In this document: positions 8,538-17,292 of the stretch, piece by piece
How positions within the stretch are numbered: the stretch's first letter is position 1
Layout: each line of letters begins with the position of its first letter
Source: Paenibacillus sp.
Lineage (GTDB): Bacteria; Bacillota; Bacilli; Paenibacillales; Paenibacillaceae
Assembly: GCA_017512705.1 (NCBI GenBank)
Contig: JAFWEX010000072.1
Location: forward strand, 1 to 64,000
Reading direction: 5' to 3'
DNA length: 64,000 nt
Translations under genes and position numbers: made by a program
The notes under the pieces: model-generated
Databases searched by the model: none
Told to the model about the DNA's origin: nothing
Seen by the model: the letters and a program-made list of their open reading frames with translations, nothing else

Positions 8538-9289
8538 AGAAAAAGATTTGGTTAGCGTGTTGTTTCATAGGACTTATGAGCCTGGCATCTGTTACGGTGG
8601 CTTTTGCCGAGCCGATTCCTAATATTGATATCCAGATTGGGAATGGTGACGGCAGCACGCCAAGTACAAGTTCGTTATCAATCATTTTATTAATTACAGT
8701 GCTTAGTATAGCACCTGCAATACTAGTATTGATGACCAGTTTTACCCGGATCGTTATTGTGCTTGGGTTTGTCCGAACTTCGCTTGGAACCCAGCAGATG
8801 CCTCCGAATCAAGTTTTGGTCGGTCTGGCTCTTTTTCTGACACTATTCATTATGTCGCCAACACTCTCTTCTATTAATCAAGTTGCTTTGCAGCCTTATC
8901 TTAAGGGAGATTTGACACAAACGGAGGCGCTAGAGAAAGCAGCTGATCCGATTAAGAAATTTATGTTTACTCACACACGTGAGAAGGATATCCTGCTGTT
9001 CATGAAATACAATCAGGCGGAAAAACCTGAAACGTATCAAGATATTCCCATCACCGTTTTGGTACCCGCATACGCAATCAGTGAGCTCAAGACAGCATTC
9101 CAAATGGGATTTATGATATTTATTCCATTCCTGGTGATCGACATCGTTGTGGCGAGTACACTCATGGCCATGGGTATGATGATGCTTCCCCCGGTCATGA
9201 TCTCATTACCATTCAAAATACTGCTCTTTGTTCTGGTAGATGGGTGGTATCTGGTAGTCAAGTCACTATTGCTGAGTTTTAACACTTGA
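8534..9289 (+). CDS. fliP: Flagellar export gate protein FliP
   Basis: 251 residues. A cleavable signal peptide is visible at residues 1-25 (KKKIW then hydrophobic core, ending VAFAEP), followed by the FliP core: SFTRIVIVLGFVR, then GTQQMPPNQVLVGLALFLT and, near the C-terminus, helices with MMMLPPVMISLPFKI. FliP forms the export-gate pore with FliQ and FliR. It overlaps fliO (ATGA), and fliQ follows 25 nt later with GGAGG. Confidence 0.97.
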   Translation: MKKKIWLACCFIGLMSLASVTVAFAEPIPNIDIQIGNGDGSTPSTSSLSIILLITVLSIAPAILVLMTSFTRIVIVLGFVRTSLGTQQMPPNQVLVGLALFLTLFIMSPTLSSINQVALQPYLKGDLTQTEALEKAADPIKKFMFTHTREKDILLFMKYNQAEKPETYQDIPITVLVPAYAISELKTAFQMGFMIFIPFLVIDIVVASTLMAMGMMMLPPVMISLPFKILLFVLVDGWYLVVKSLLLSFNT

Positions 9290-9314
9290 ATCGGAGCGTT
9301 AAAGGAGGACGGTC

Positions 9315-9584
9315 ATGACTTCGGAGTTTATTATCGGTCTGGCCGGAAAAGCAGTATATACGTCTTTGCTGGCCAGTGCACCTATGCTTATACTAGCTCT
9401 GGTTGTAGGACTTATGATTAGTATTTTCCAAGCAACAACTCAAATTCAAGAGCAGACTTTAGCCTTTGTGCCTAAAATCGTCGCTGTACTCTTAGCGGTG
9501 CTTTTGTTTGGGCCTTGGATTTTGAATCTATTAGTCGATTTTACTTTTAACATATTCGATAATCTTTACAGATACATAGGGTAG
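9315..9584 (+). CDS. fliQ: Flagellar export gate protein FliQ
   Basis: 89 residues with two hydrophobic helices (about 14-40 and 53-76) joined by the conserved loop QATTQIQEQTLAFVPKI. FliQ packs around the FliP5-FliR1 pore in the type III export apparatus. Length and motif are exactly those of the family. AAAGGAGG precedes the start and fliR follows within 10 nt. Confidence 0.96.
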   Translation: MTSEFIIGLAGKAVYTSLLASAPMLILALVVGLMISIFQATTQIQEQTLAFVPKIVAVLLAVLLFGPWILNLLVDFTFNIFDNLYRYIG

Positions 9585-9593
9585 GCAATATTG

Positions 9594-10382
9594 ATGGATA
9601 CCTTGTTACAAAGTTTCCCTGTTGCTCTGCTCATGTTTTGTCGAATAGCCTCATTTTTTGTAACTGCGCCTGTCTTTTCGGCTCGAAACGTACCTACTTC
9701 ATTTAAGGTAGGGATATCTGCCTTTGTTACATTGACTGTATATATGACCTTTGGAATTCATCAGACTGTTCCAACAGACTTGAGCTACATTTTGCTGATT
9801 ATCAGAGAAGTCCTGATTGGTCTGCTTTTAGGATTTGTAGCTTATCTCCTGATGACGGCTGTACAGACTGCGGGTGCATTTATTGATATCCAGATCGGTT
9901 TTGGTATAGCCAACGTGTATGACCCGATGACGGGAGCCTCTGCACCACTTACAGGTAACTTTAAATATGCTTTTGCTATGCTCTTGTTTCTAACAATGAA
10001 CGGACATCATTACCTGTTGGATGGCATCATATACAGCTATAAATGGATTCCGTTATCGAATGTATTCTTTCTGAGATTAGCGGACGGCAGCATAGCAGAA
10101 TTTCTCGTACGTACATTTGCGCAGTCTTTCCTGCTTGCTTTCCAGATGGCTGCTCCGGTAGTTGTCGCATTGTTCCTGACAGATGTAGGTTTAGGTTTTT
10201 TAGCCAAAACAGCTCCGCAGTTTAATGTATTTGCTGTAGGTATGCCACTCAAGGTGCTCGTCGGAATAGCGATTTTGCTCCTGCTTGTTCCTAGCTTTGC
10301 CTTTGTGTTTGGCCAATTGTTTGAGGTCATGTTCCGTTCGATGGAAAAATTACTCGGGACGATCGGACAAAGGCCGGTATGA
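9594..10382 (+). CDS. fliR: Flagellar export gate protein FliR
   Basis: 262 residues from ATG 9594; an in-frame TTG one codon upstream (9591) is an alternative and the ribosome-binding site is weak. The polytopic membrane protein has about six helices, with the family pattern RIASFFVTAPVFSARNVP near the N-terminus and the PLKVLVGIAILLLLVP helix near the C-terminus. FliR closes the helical export-gate pore with FliP and FliQ and contacts FlhB. Its stop overlaps the region preceding flhB. Confidence 0.94.
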   Translation: MDTLLQSFPVALLMFCRIASFFVTAPVFSARNVPTSFKVGISAFVTLTVYMTFGIHQTVPTDLSYILLIIREVLIGLLLGFVAYLLMTAVQTAGAFIDIQIGFGIANVYDPMTGASAPLTGNFKYAFAMLLFLTMNGHHYLLDGIIYSYKWIPLSNVFFLRLADGSIAEFLVRTFAQSFLLAFQMAAPVVVALFLTDVGLGFLAKTAPQFNVFAVGMPLKVLVGIAILLLLVPSFAFVFGQLFEVMFRSMEKLLGTIGQRPV

Positions 10383-10405
10383 GTGAACGGAGGACAGGAT
10401 TAAAG

Positions 10406-11488
10406 ATGAAACTTCAACTCGACCTCCAGTTGTTTTCAGGGGAGAAGACAGAGAAAGCTACCCCGAAAAAGCGACAGGATACACGTAAAAAGGGTCAAGT
10501 CGTTAAAAGCATGGAGCTATCGGGTGCCTCAATTCTCCTATTCACATTTCTAACCATGATGATATTTAGTTCGTTCTACAAGGATCGCATGGTTAAACTG
10601 TTTACGGATGTTTTTATCAATCGGCTCAGTATGAATGTTACTGAAGAAAATGTAATGTCACTGATGATGCGTTACGGGATTGAAGTCATGTTAGTACTTG
10701 CTCCCGTTTTGCTTGGCGCTGTCTTGGTTGCATTAATCGTGAATTACATGCAAGTCGGTTTTCTTCTCGTAGGTGAGGGTTTGAAGCCGAAGCTCGAGAA
10801 ACTAGATCCGATCAAAGGTTTTAAAAATATCTTTTCACTTCGTTCGTTAGTTGAATTTGCAAAATCCGTTCTGAAAATGTCCATTATCGGTTATCTTGTG
10901 TACAGCACGATTACAAGTTACCAGGCTGATATTGCTTCATTATCACACTTTACAATGGATGCCATTTTACAATTTGCAGCTTCAATTACTTTGAATCTTG
11001 GTATTAAAATTGCAGTTGCACTGCTGGTGCTTGCCGTATTCGATTACATGTATCAGAAGTATGACTATGAGAAGAAGATACGGATGTCGAAGCAAGATAT
11101 CAAGGATGAGTATAAGAAAATGGAAGGCGATCCACTGATCAAGGGCAAAATTCGGGAGCGTCAGCGACGTATGGCTATGCAACGTATGATGCAGGAAGTA
11201 CCGAACGCGGATGTCATCATTACGAACCCGACACACTTTGCTGTAGCACTGAAGTATGAGGGTTCTGAGATGGAGGCTCCGCAAATCATTGCTAAGGGAC
11301 AGGATTATGTCGCTCTGCGAATTAAAGAAATTGCCAAAGAACACGGTGTGATTACGATGGAAAACAAACCGCTGGCTCGGGCATTGTTCCAGAGAGCTGA
11401 GATTGGTGACGCTATACCAGCCGATTTGTTTCAAGCTGTAGCCGAAGTGCTGGCTTATGTATATAAACTAAAGGGCAGAACGAAATAA
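10406..11488 (+). CDS. flhB: Flagellar export switch protein FlhB
   Basis: 360 residues from ATG 10406. An in-frame ATG at 10379 overlaps the fliR stop, but the internal start gives MKLQLDLQLFSGEKTEKATPKK, which matches Bacillus FlhB in sequence and length; AGGA at 10396-10399 serves it. Four membrane helices precede a cytoplasmic domain containing the autocleavage motif N274-P-T-H, cut between Asn and Pro. Cleaved FlhB lets FliK switch export from hook to filament substrates. Confidence 0.93.
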   Translation: MKLQLDLQLFSGEKTEKATPKKRQDTRKKGQVVKSMELSGASILLFTFLTMMIFSSFYKDRMVKLFTDVFINRLSMNVTEENVMSLMMRYGIEVMLVLAPVLLGAVLVALIVNYMQVGFLLVGEGLKPKLEKLDPIKGFKNIFSLRSLVEFAKSVLKMSIIGYLVYSTITSYQADIASLSHFTMDAILQFAASITLNLGIKIAVALLVLAVFDYMYQKYDYEKKIRMSKQDIKDEYKKMEGDPLIKGKIRERQRRMAMQRMMQEVPNADVIITNPTHFAVALKYEGSEMEAPQIIAKGQDYVALRIKEIAKEHGVITMENKPLARALFQRAEIGDAIPADLFQAVAEVLAYVYKLKGRTK

Positions 11489-11512
11489 AAGGGATCGGAG
11501 GCCGTACATTCA

Positions 11513-13546
11513 TTGAAAACAAAAGATTTAGCAATCCTTGCGGGTATTATCGGCATTGTGTTGATGATGATTCTCCCGATCCCAATCTGGCTGCTCGATT
11601 TGTTGCTTGTTATCAACATCTCAATGGCGTTGATGATTCTGCTTGTTGCAATGAACAGCAAAGAAGCTTTGCAATTTTCTATTTTTCCAGCTTTGCTGCT
11701 CATTACAACTTTGTTCCGACTAGCTCTTAATATCTCTACCACAAAGTTGATTTTAGGTAAAGGAGATGCGGGAGCGGTTGTTTCAACCTTTGGCAGCTGG
11801 ATTGCTGGTGGACAAATCGCAATCGGGTTTATTGTATTTTTGATTCTGGTTGTGGTTCAGTTTATCGTTATTACTAAAGGTTCTGAGCGTGTAGCTGAAG
11901 TAGCAGCAAGGTTCACTCTCGATGCAATGCCCGGTAAACAGATGAGTATCGATGCAGACTTGAATGCCGGTCTGATTAACGAACAGCAAGCGCGTGAGCG
12001 TCGTTCGAAAATCGAACGTGAAGCCGATTTTTACGGAGCAATGGATGGTGCAAGTAAATTCGTCAAAGGAGACGCAATTGCAAGTATTATCATTCTCCTG
12101 ATCAACCTGATTGGCGGCTTTATCATTGGTATGACAGTGCATGGATTGGATTTCTCAACATCACTCTCGACTTTCTCGGTTTTAACAATTGGAGATGGAT
12201 TGGTTAGTCAGATTCCCGCACTACTCATTTCAACGGCGGCGGGTTTGATCGTTACCAGAGCTTCATCGGAAGGAAACTTGGCAGAAGATATTACTGGCCA
12301 GTTGTTTACATATCCGATACTAATTTATATTGTAGCTTTTGTTATCGCAATGCTAGGGTTTTTCACGCCAATTCATGTTATTACAACACTGCCGCTAGCA
12401 GGTACACTTGCTTTTGCCGCTTGGCGAATGCAGAATAATTTGAATTTGAAACAAGAAGCGGAAGAACAAATGGAAGAAGAACAGCAGATTGAAGAAGTCC
12501 GAAGCCCTGAGAGTGTTATTAATTTGCTTCAGGTAGATCCGATTGAGTTTGAGTTTGGATATGGGCTTATTCCACTAGCGGACAATCAACAGGGCGGAGA
12601 CCTGTTGGACCGGATCATCATGATTCGTAGACAATGTGCTCTGGAATTGGGCTTGGTAGTGCCCGTCATTCGTATTCGGGATAATATCCAGCTCAGACCT
12701 AATGAATATGTGATCAAAATCAAAGGTAATGCGGTTGGTGGCGGAGAACTGCTCCTGAACCATTATCTTGCAATGAGTCCTGGATATGACGAAGAATCTG
12801 TAACAGGAATCGAAACAACAGAACCAGCCTTTGGTCTCCCTGCACTGTGGATTGATGAAGTAACTAAAGATCGAGCAGAGCTCGCAGGATATACAGTTGT
12901 GGATCCTCCTTCTGTAGTTGCAACTCATTTGACAGAACTGATCAAAAAACATGCACATGAATTGATTGGGAGACAAGAGACGAAAGCGCTTGTGGACAAC
13001 CTCAAAGAGAATTATTCTGCTCTTGTGGATGAAGTGATTCCATCTGTTCTTTCGATTGGTGATGTACAAAAAGTTCTTGCCAAGCTGCTGAGTGAAAAAA
13101 TATCCATAAGAGATATGGTAACTATTTTTGAGACGCTTGCAGACTATGGAACATATACAAAGGACCCAGATGTGTTGACGGAGTATGTGAGACAGTCATT
13201 GTCTCGTCAGATTACACAACAATTTTCACAAAAAGGTGAAACACTTCAGGTAATTACTGTTGGACCAGGTCTTGAGAAGAAAATTGCGGAAAGTGTGCAG
13301 CAATCGGAGCAAGGCAGCTATCTGGCACTGGACCCAGTCTCTACCCAAAGTTTGTATCAAAAGCTGAGTGAACAGGTTAATCGTTTGATTCAATCAGGGC
13401 AACAGCCAATTGTGTTGACTTCTCCAACCATTCGAATGTATCTGCGTCAAGTTATTGAACGAACGATGCAGGACATTCCGGTGCTTTCCTACAGCGAGTT
13501 GGAGCCGAATGTTGAAATTCAAAGTATCGGGGTGGTGAACTTATGA
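11513..13546 (+). CDS. flhA: Flagellar export gate protein FlhA
   Basis: 677 residues, TTG start at 11513 with GGATCGGAGG upstream. Eight or so membrane helices fill residues 1-305, including the FHIPEP signature area TLFRLALNISTTKLIL. The proton-channel loop has GERVAEVAARFTLDAMPGKQMSIDADLNAG with its conserved charged residues. The cytosolic C-terminal half forms the nonameric ring that docks chaperone-substrate complexes. The stop overlaps flhF (ATGA). Confidence 0.96.
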   Translation: MKTKDLAILAGIIGIVLMMILPIPIWLLDLLLVINISMALMILLVAMNSKEALQFSIFPALLLITTLFRLALNISTTKLILGKGDAGAVVSTFGSWIAGGQIAIGFIVFLILVVVQFIVITKGSERVAEVAARFTLDAMPGKQMSIDADLNAGLINEQQARERRSKIEREADFYGAMDGASKFVKGDAIASIIILLINLIGGFIIGMTVHGLDFSTSLSTFSVLTIGDGLVSQIPALLISTAAGLIVTRASSEGNLAEDITGQLFTYPILIYIVAFVIAMLGFFTPIHVITTLPLAGTLAFAAWRMQNNLNLKQEAEEQMEEEQQIEEVRSPESVINLLQVDPIEFEFGYGLIPLADNQQGGDLLDRIIMIRRQCALELGLVVPVIRIRDNIQLRPNEYVIKIKGNAVGGGELLLNHYLAMSPGYDEESVTGIETTEPAFGLPALWIDEVTKDRAELAGYTVVDPPSVVATHLTELIKKHAHELIGRQETKALVDNLKENYSALVDEVIPSVLSIGDVQKVLAKLLSEKISIRDMVTIFETLADYGTYTKDPDVLTEYVRQSLSRQITQQFSQKGETLQVITVGPGLEKKIAESVQQSEQGSYLALDPVSTQSLYQKLSEQVNRLIQSGQQPIVLTSPTIRMYLRQVIERTMQDIPVLSYSELEPNVEIQSIGVVNL

Positions 13547-14907
13547 GAGTAAAACAATACGTTGTTGAGACCATGCCCGAAGCTATGCTTCAAATTCGCA
13601 AAGATCTGGGAAGCGACGCCGTCATTCTGTCCACCAAAGAGATTAAGGTGGGCGGAGTGCTCGGGATGTTCCGCAAGAAACGCATCGAAGTGGTTGCAGC
13701 TGTAGATAAGGAACAGACAGATAAGGTGAGAGAAGCTTCTGCGAAACAGATCCAAAATACGCTTCAGTCTGTACCTCGTGCATTTGTACCTGAAGCTTAT
13801 GCTCAAACCGCTCGTTCGTTTGTTGCTGAATCTGATGAAGGGCGAGCAGCAAATGCTGCTGATCAACACAAACAGGAGAAGACGGTGGCTATTCCATCTG
13901 TATCAGAACGAAGAGATATCGATGCAAAAATGGATTACGAATCAGTTCTTCTGCGCAGTGAGCATAAACCGCAACCGCAAGGGGCGGATTTTTCTGGTTC
14001 AACCTCTACTGTGACAGAGCGTGTTACACATCAACACGAGGATAAGTTGTTGAACGAGATACAAGATTTGAAGCAGATGATGACCAAACTATCCAAACAA
14101 GGTACTGTTGCGGACGCTCTTCCTGAAGATTTAAGGGAGTTTCAGGAGCAATTGACCGAACAAGAAATTTGGCCTGAAGTATGGGAATCCTGGTTTGATC
14201 CGATTCAGCGAGGGTTGTCTGAGGGTGAATTAAGTGAAGCGGATGTCAAAGATGCGCTTCGGTCAGAGGTTACGGCTTTTCTAAAAGATCGCATTCATGA
14301 TGGGATTCTACCCAGCACTCGGATTGTGTATGTGGCTGGACCAACAGGAGTTGGCAAAACCACAACTATTGCCAAGCTGGCTGCTGAACAGATGTTCAAA
14401 AATCAACGTAAGGTAGGTTTTATTACCTCGGATACGTACCGAATATCAGCGGTTGAACAGCTTAGAACATATGCCTCGATTCTCAATGTGCCACTCGAAG
14501 TTGTTCAGTCCCCGGGAGATACGCAACGTGCAATTTCCCGCTTGGCACATTGTGACTTGATCTTTATGGATACGGCAGGCAGAAACTATAGGAATGAATT
14601 ACTAGTCTCAGAGCTGCAAAGTCTGCTTGCTGATGTGGAAAACAGTGAAACCTTTCTGGTTATGAGCATGACTGCGAAAAGCGCAGATATGATACAAATT
14701 ACAGATCATTTCAGCAAATATGGTCTGGATAAAGTGATCTTTACCAAAATGGATGAAACAGGGACCTATGGTTCATTGTTTAATCTCCTGCATCGCTTCC
14801 CACTCAAACTCGCTTATGTAACAAATGGTCAGAATGTGCCAGATGATTTGTTGAAACCGGATGCGGAATGGTTGTCCAAAGTGTTATTGGGAGAAGAATC
14901 ACAATGA
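13543..14907 (+). CDS. flhF: Flagellar SRP-type GTPase FlhF
   Basis: 454 residues. The P-loop GPTGVGKT is at 266-273, followed by SRP-GTPase motifs: SDTYRISAVEQLRTYA, DTAGR and TKMDETGTYGS. The N-terminal basic domain and a long low-conservation linker (about 75-180) precede the N-G domains. FlhF helps choose the site and number of flagella and is stimulated by FlhG, encoded immediately downstream. The start overlaps flhA by 4 nt and the stop overlaps flhG by 4 nt. Confidence 0.96.
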   Translation: MRVKQYVVETMPEAMLQIRKDLGSDAVILSTKEIKVGGVLGMFRKKRIEVVAAVDKEQTDKVREASAKQIQNTLQSVPRAFVPEAYAQTARSFVAESDEGRAANAADQHKQEKTVAIPSVSERRDIDAKMDYESVLLRSEHKPQPQGADFSGSTSTVTERVTHQHEDKLLNEIQDLKQMMTKLSKQGTVADALPEDLREFQEQLTEQEIWPEVWESWFDPIQRGLSEGELSEADVKDALRSEVTAFLKDRIHDGILPSTRIVYVAGPTGVGKTTTIAKLAAEQMFKNQRKVGFITSDTYRISAVEQLRTYASILNVPLEVVQSPGDTQRAISRLAHCDLIFMDTAGRNYRNELLVSELQSLLADVENSETFLVMSMTAKSADMIQITDHFSKYGLDKVIFTKMDETGTYGSLFNLLHRFPLKLAYVTNGQNVPDDLLKPDAEWLSKVLLGEESQ

Positions 14908-15791
14908 AGGATCAGGCCGATTCGCTCCGAAATTTGGTCTCTGGAATCTCGGACAACAATGGGAGCAAGGTGAGTAACCGTTCCTCTAAGATTATTACCG
15001 TAGCTAGCGGTAAAGGTGGTGTAGGCAAGTCTAATTTTACATTAAACTTTGCACTCACTCTACACGGTATGGGAAAAAAAGTATTGGTGTTTGATGCAGA
15101 TATTGGTATGGCTAATATCGATGTTTTGATGGGAACTTCTTCTTCCTATAATCTGTATCATCTTTTATACCGACATAAATCTATAAGGGAAATCATTCAA
15201 CTTGGTACCAATGGCCTGCCATATATTGCGGGGGGGTCGGGAATGAAGGAACTATTCTCTTTGTCTGATCAAGATCTGGAGTTTTTCGCTAGTCAGGTGG
15301 AGGACATTGCGCAGGAGATGGATTACGTCATTTTCGACACGGGGGCTGGCCTTTCTCGAGAAAATATGAGATTCATTGGTGCTGCTGATGAATGCCTGAT
15401 CGTAACTACACCTGAACCGACTTCTATAACCGATGCTTATGCCTTAATCAAAATAATGCATAGCCAGGAGAATGCAACTCCTTTTCGTATGATCGTAAAT
15501 CGGGTCGAGGACGAACGGGAGGCGGAGCGTGTAGCGGAAAAAATAGGTGGAGTGGCAAGAAGGTTTTTGCAGACGGAGATTCCGCTTCTAGGATATGTCT
15601 CAGAGGATGCCCAGGTTGTTTCAGCCGTGAAGAAACAGATGCCCTATCGTCTGGCCTATCCCAACTGCAAGGCTTCCAAAGATATACAGAAACTTGCACT
15701 TCGCTATTTAGCTCAACCTGGAGCTACCGGATCCGGAACCTTGTCAGGAATCAGAGGATTTATGAAAAAATGGCTTAGACGAACAACATGA
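14904..15791 (+). CDS. flhG: MinD-like ATPase FlhG (YlxH)
   Basis: 295 residues from ATG 14904, chosen over an upstream in-frame start at 14868 because of GGAGAAG at 14890-14896 and the ATGA overlap with flhF. The deviant Walker A motif SGKGGVGKS is at residues 35-43. The N-terminal DQADSLRNLV matches the FlhF-activating helix with its conserved Gln. FlhG limits flagellar number and interacts with FliM/FliY and FlhF. A Pro/Gly-poor amphipathic C-terminus (GFMKKWLRR) could serve as the membrane-targeting sequence. Confidence 0.95.
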   Translation: MKDQADSLRNLVSGISDNNGSKVSNRSSKIITVASGKGGVGKSNFTLNFALTLHGMGKKVLVFDADIGMANIDVLMGTSSSYNLYHLLYRHKSIREIIQLGTNGLPYIAGGSGMKELFSLSDQDLEFFASQVEDIAQEMDYVIFDTGAGLSRENMRFIGAADECLIVTTPEPTSITDAYALIKIMHSQENATPFRMIVNRVEDEREAERVAEKIGGVARRFLQTEIPLLGYVSEDAQVVSAVKKQMPYRLAYPNCKASKDIQKLALRYLAQPGATGSGTLSGIRGFMKKWLRRTT

Positions 15792-15823
15792 TTTCTGAAT
15801 AAAGGAAACAGAGGTGACACAAT

Positions 15824-17260
15824 ATGGCGGTCTATCAAGTGTTAGTTGTCGATGATTCCGCTTTTATGCGCAAAATTGTGACCGATTTAATTGAAGTGGA
15901 CCCAGAGTTTAAGGTTCAAGCAACGGCGTCAAACGGTAAAGAAGCCATTCAAAAAACGTTAGAGCTGAAACCTGATGTTATTACGATGGATGTCGAAATG
16001 CCTGAAATGAACGGACTAGATGCACTTAAAACAATCATGGAGGGTTCCTCAGTTCCTGTTATTATGCTTTCTGGTATCAATGAACAAGGCATGAAAGAGA
16101 CTATTATGGCTCTCGAAGCTGGTGCATTCGATTTTATTCGAAAGCCTTCTGTTGTGCATGATCAGGACATAGCTCAGGTTGGGAAAGCGTTAGTTGAACG
16201 AATGCGTGCAGCTATGGAAGAAGTTAAACGAAAAGCTGAGCGCAAAGAGTCTATTAAAAAATTGGAGATCGCTCGCAACAATACGGTGATCCCTCCATCA
16301 CAGCTGTTAAAGAAGGATAGACTAACGAAGGAAATGATTGAACCGATTAATAAAACCGTCTTACCTAAGGTCCCGACAAGCGAAGATCGTAACGCAGGCG
16401 TTCAGGGGAGAAAACAACCGATTATACCGGCGTATCCTCCGAAAGTGGAACGTACGATCACTGAAAAGGGAAACATTGCTGATCATAATCCTTCTGTTCG
16501 TGCGAATGCAGATAAGGTGGGCAAGCCGCCTGAAAGTCTACTGGACTCTCGTAAAGAGATCAAACAGTCAAATGCATCTCGACCAACGATGGTAAAGCCA
16601 GTAACTAATTTTGCGTCTGAAACTGCAGCAGGTTCACCCCAGCTTAACACGAGTCATAAAACTTCAGTTGGATTGGAAGGACCATTTAACCAACTAATAG
16701 CGATCGGTTCTTCAACCGGAGGACCAAGAGCACTAAAGACTTTGTTGGAAAAACTGCCAGCAGATCTGCCGGCACCTGTAATTATTGTGCAGCACATGCC
16801 GCCTAATTTTACCCGTTCACTTGCTCAGCGTTTGAATACATTCAGTCCACTCCATGTGGTTGAAGCCGAAGACGGTATGATACTTAAAAAAGGAACGGCT
16901 TATATCGCACCTGGTGGTTTCCACCTGAGAGTGCACAAGACAGCAGATGGAAGATTCATGTTGAAACTGAGTGAGGATCAACAGGTGAATGGTCACAGGC
17001 CTTCAGTGGATACGCTGTTTGAATCGCTTCTGCCATTTACATCTTTACAGCGACATCTTGTTCTTCTGACAGGAATGGGAAGCGACGGAGCACGTATGAT
17101 GAAGAGATTATACGAAGCAGGAGTTACTTCAACATTTGCTGAAAATGAAGAGACTTGTGTTGTCTACGGTATGCCGCGTTCAGCTGTAGAGCTGCAATGC
17201 GTGCGTCATCTTCTGCCCCTGCAGGAGATAGCCCCAAGGCTTGTTCAAGCAGTGAAATAA
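15824..17260 (+). CDS. cheB: Chemotaxis methylesterase CheB
   Basis: 478 residues. The receiver domain (1-125) has D10/D11 and phospho-acceptor D56. The methylesterase/deamidase domain (about 287-478) keeps the triad S297 (in GSSTGGP), H324 (QHMPP) and D421 (GMGSDG). Between them lies a roughly 150-residue basic, disordered-looking linker rich in Lys, Pro, Asn and Ser; typical CheB proteins are about 350 residues with a short linker. CheB removes methyl groups from chemoreceptors when phosphorylated by CheA. No cheR is in this window. Confidence 0.96.
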   Translation: MAVYQVLVVDDSAFMRKIVTDLIEVDPEFKVQATASNGKEAIQKTLELKPDVITMDVEMPEMNGLDALKTIMEGSSVPVIMLSGINEQGMKETIMALEAGAFDFIRKPSVVHDQDIAQVGKALVERMRAAMEEVKRKAERKESIKKLEIARNNTVIPPSQLLKKDRLTKEMIEPINKTVLPKVPTSEDRNAGVQGRKQPIIPAYPPKVERTITEKGNIADHNPSVRANADKVGKPPESLLDSRKEIKQSNASRPTMVKPVTNFASETAAGSPQLNTSHKTSVGLEGPFNQLIAIGSSTGGPRALKTLLEKLPADLPAPVIIVQHMPPNFTRSLAQRLNTFSPLHVVEAEDGMILKKGTAYIAPGGFHLRVHKTADGRFMLKLSEDQQVNGHRPSVDTLFESLLPFTSLQRHLVLLTGMGSDGARMMKRLYEAGVTSTFAENEETCVVYGMPRSAVELQCVRHLLPLQEIAPRLVQAVK

Positions 17261-17292
17261 CGGAGTGTAACTAACGGAGGAGGTGCCTCACA

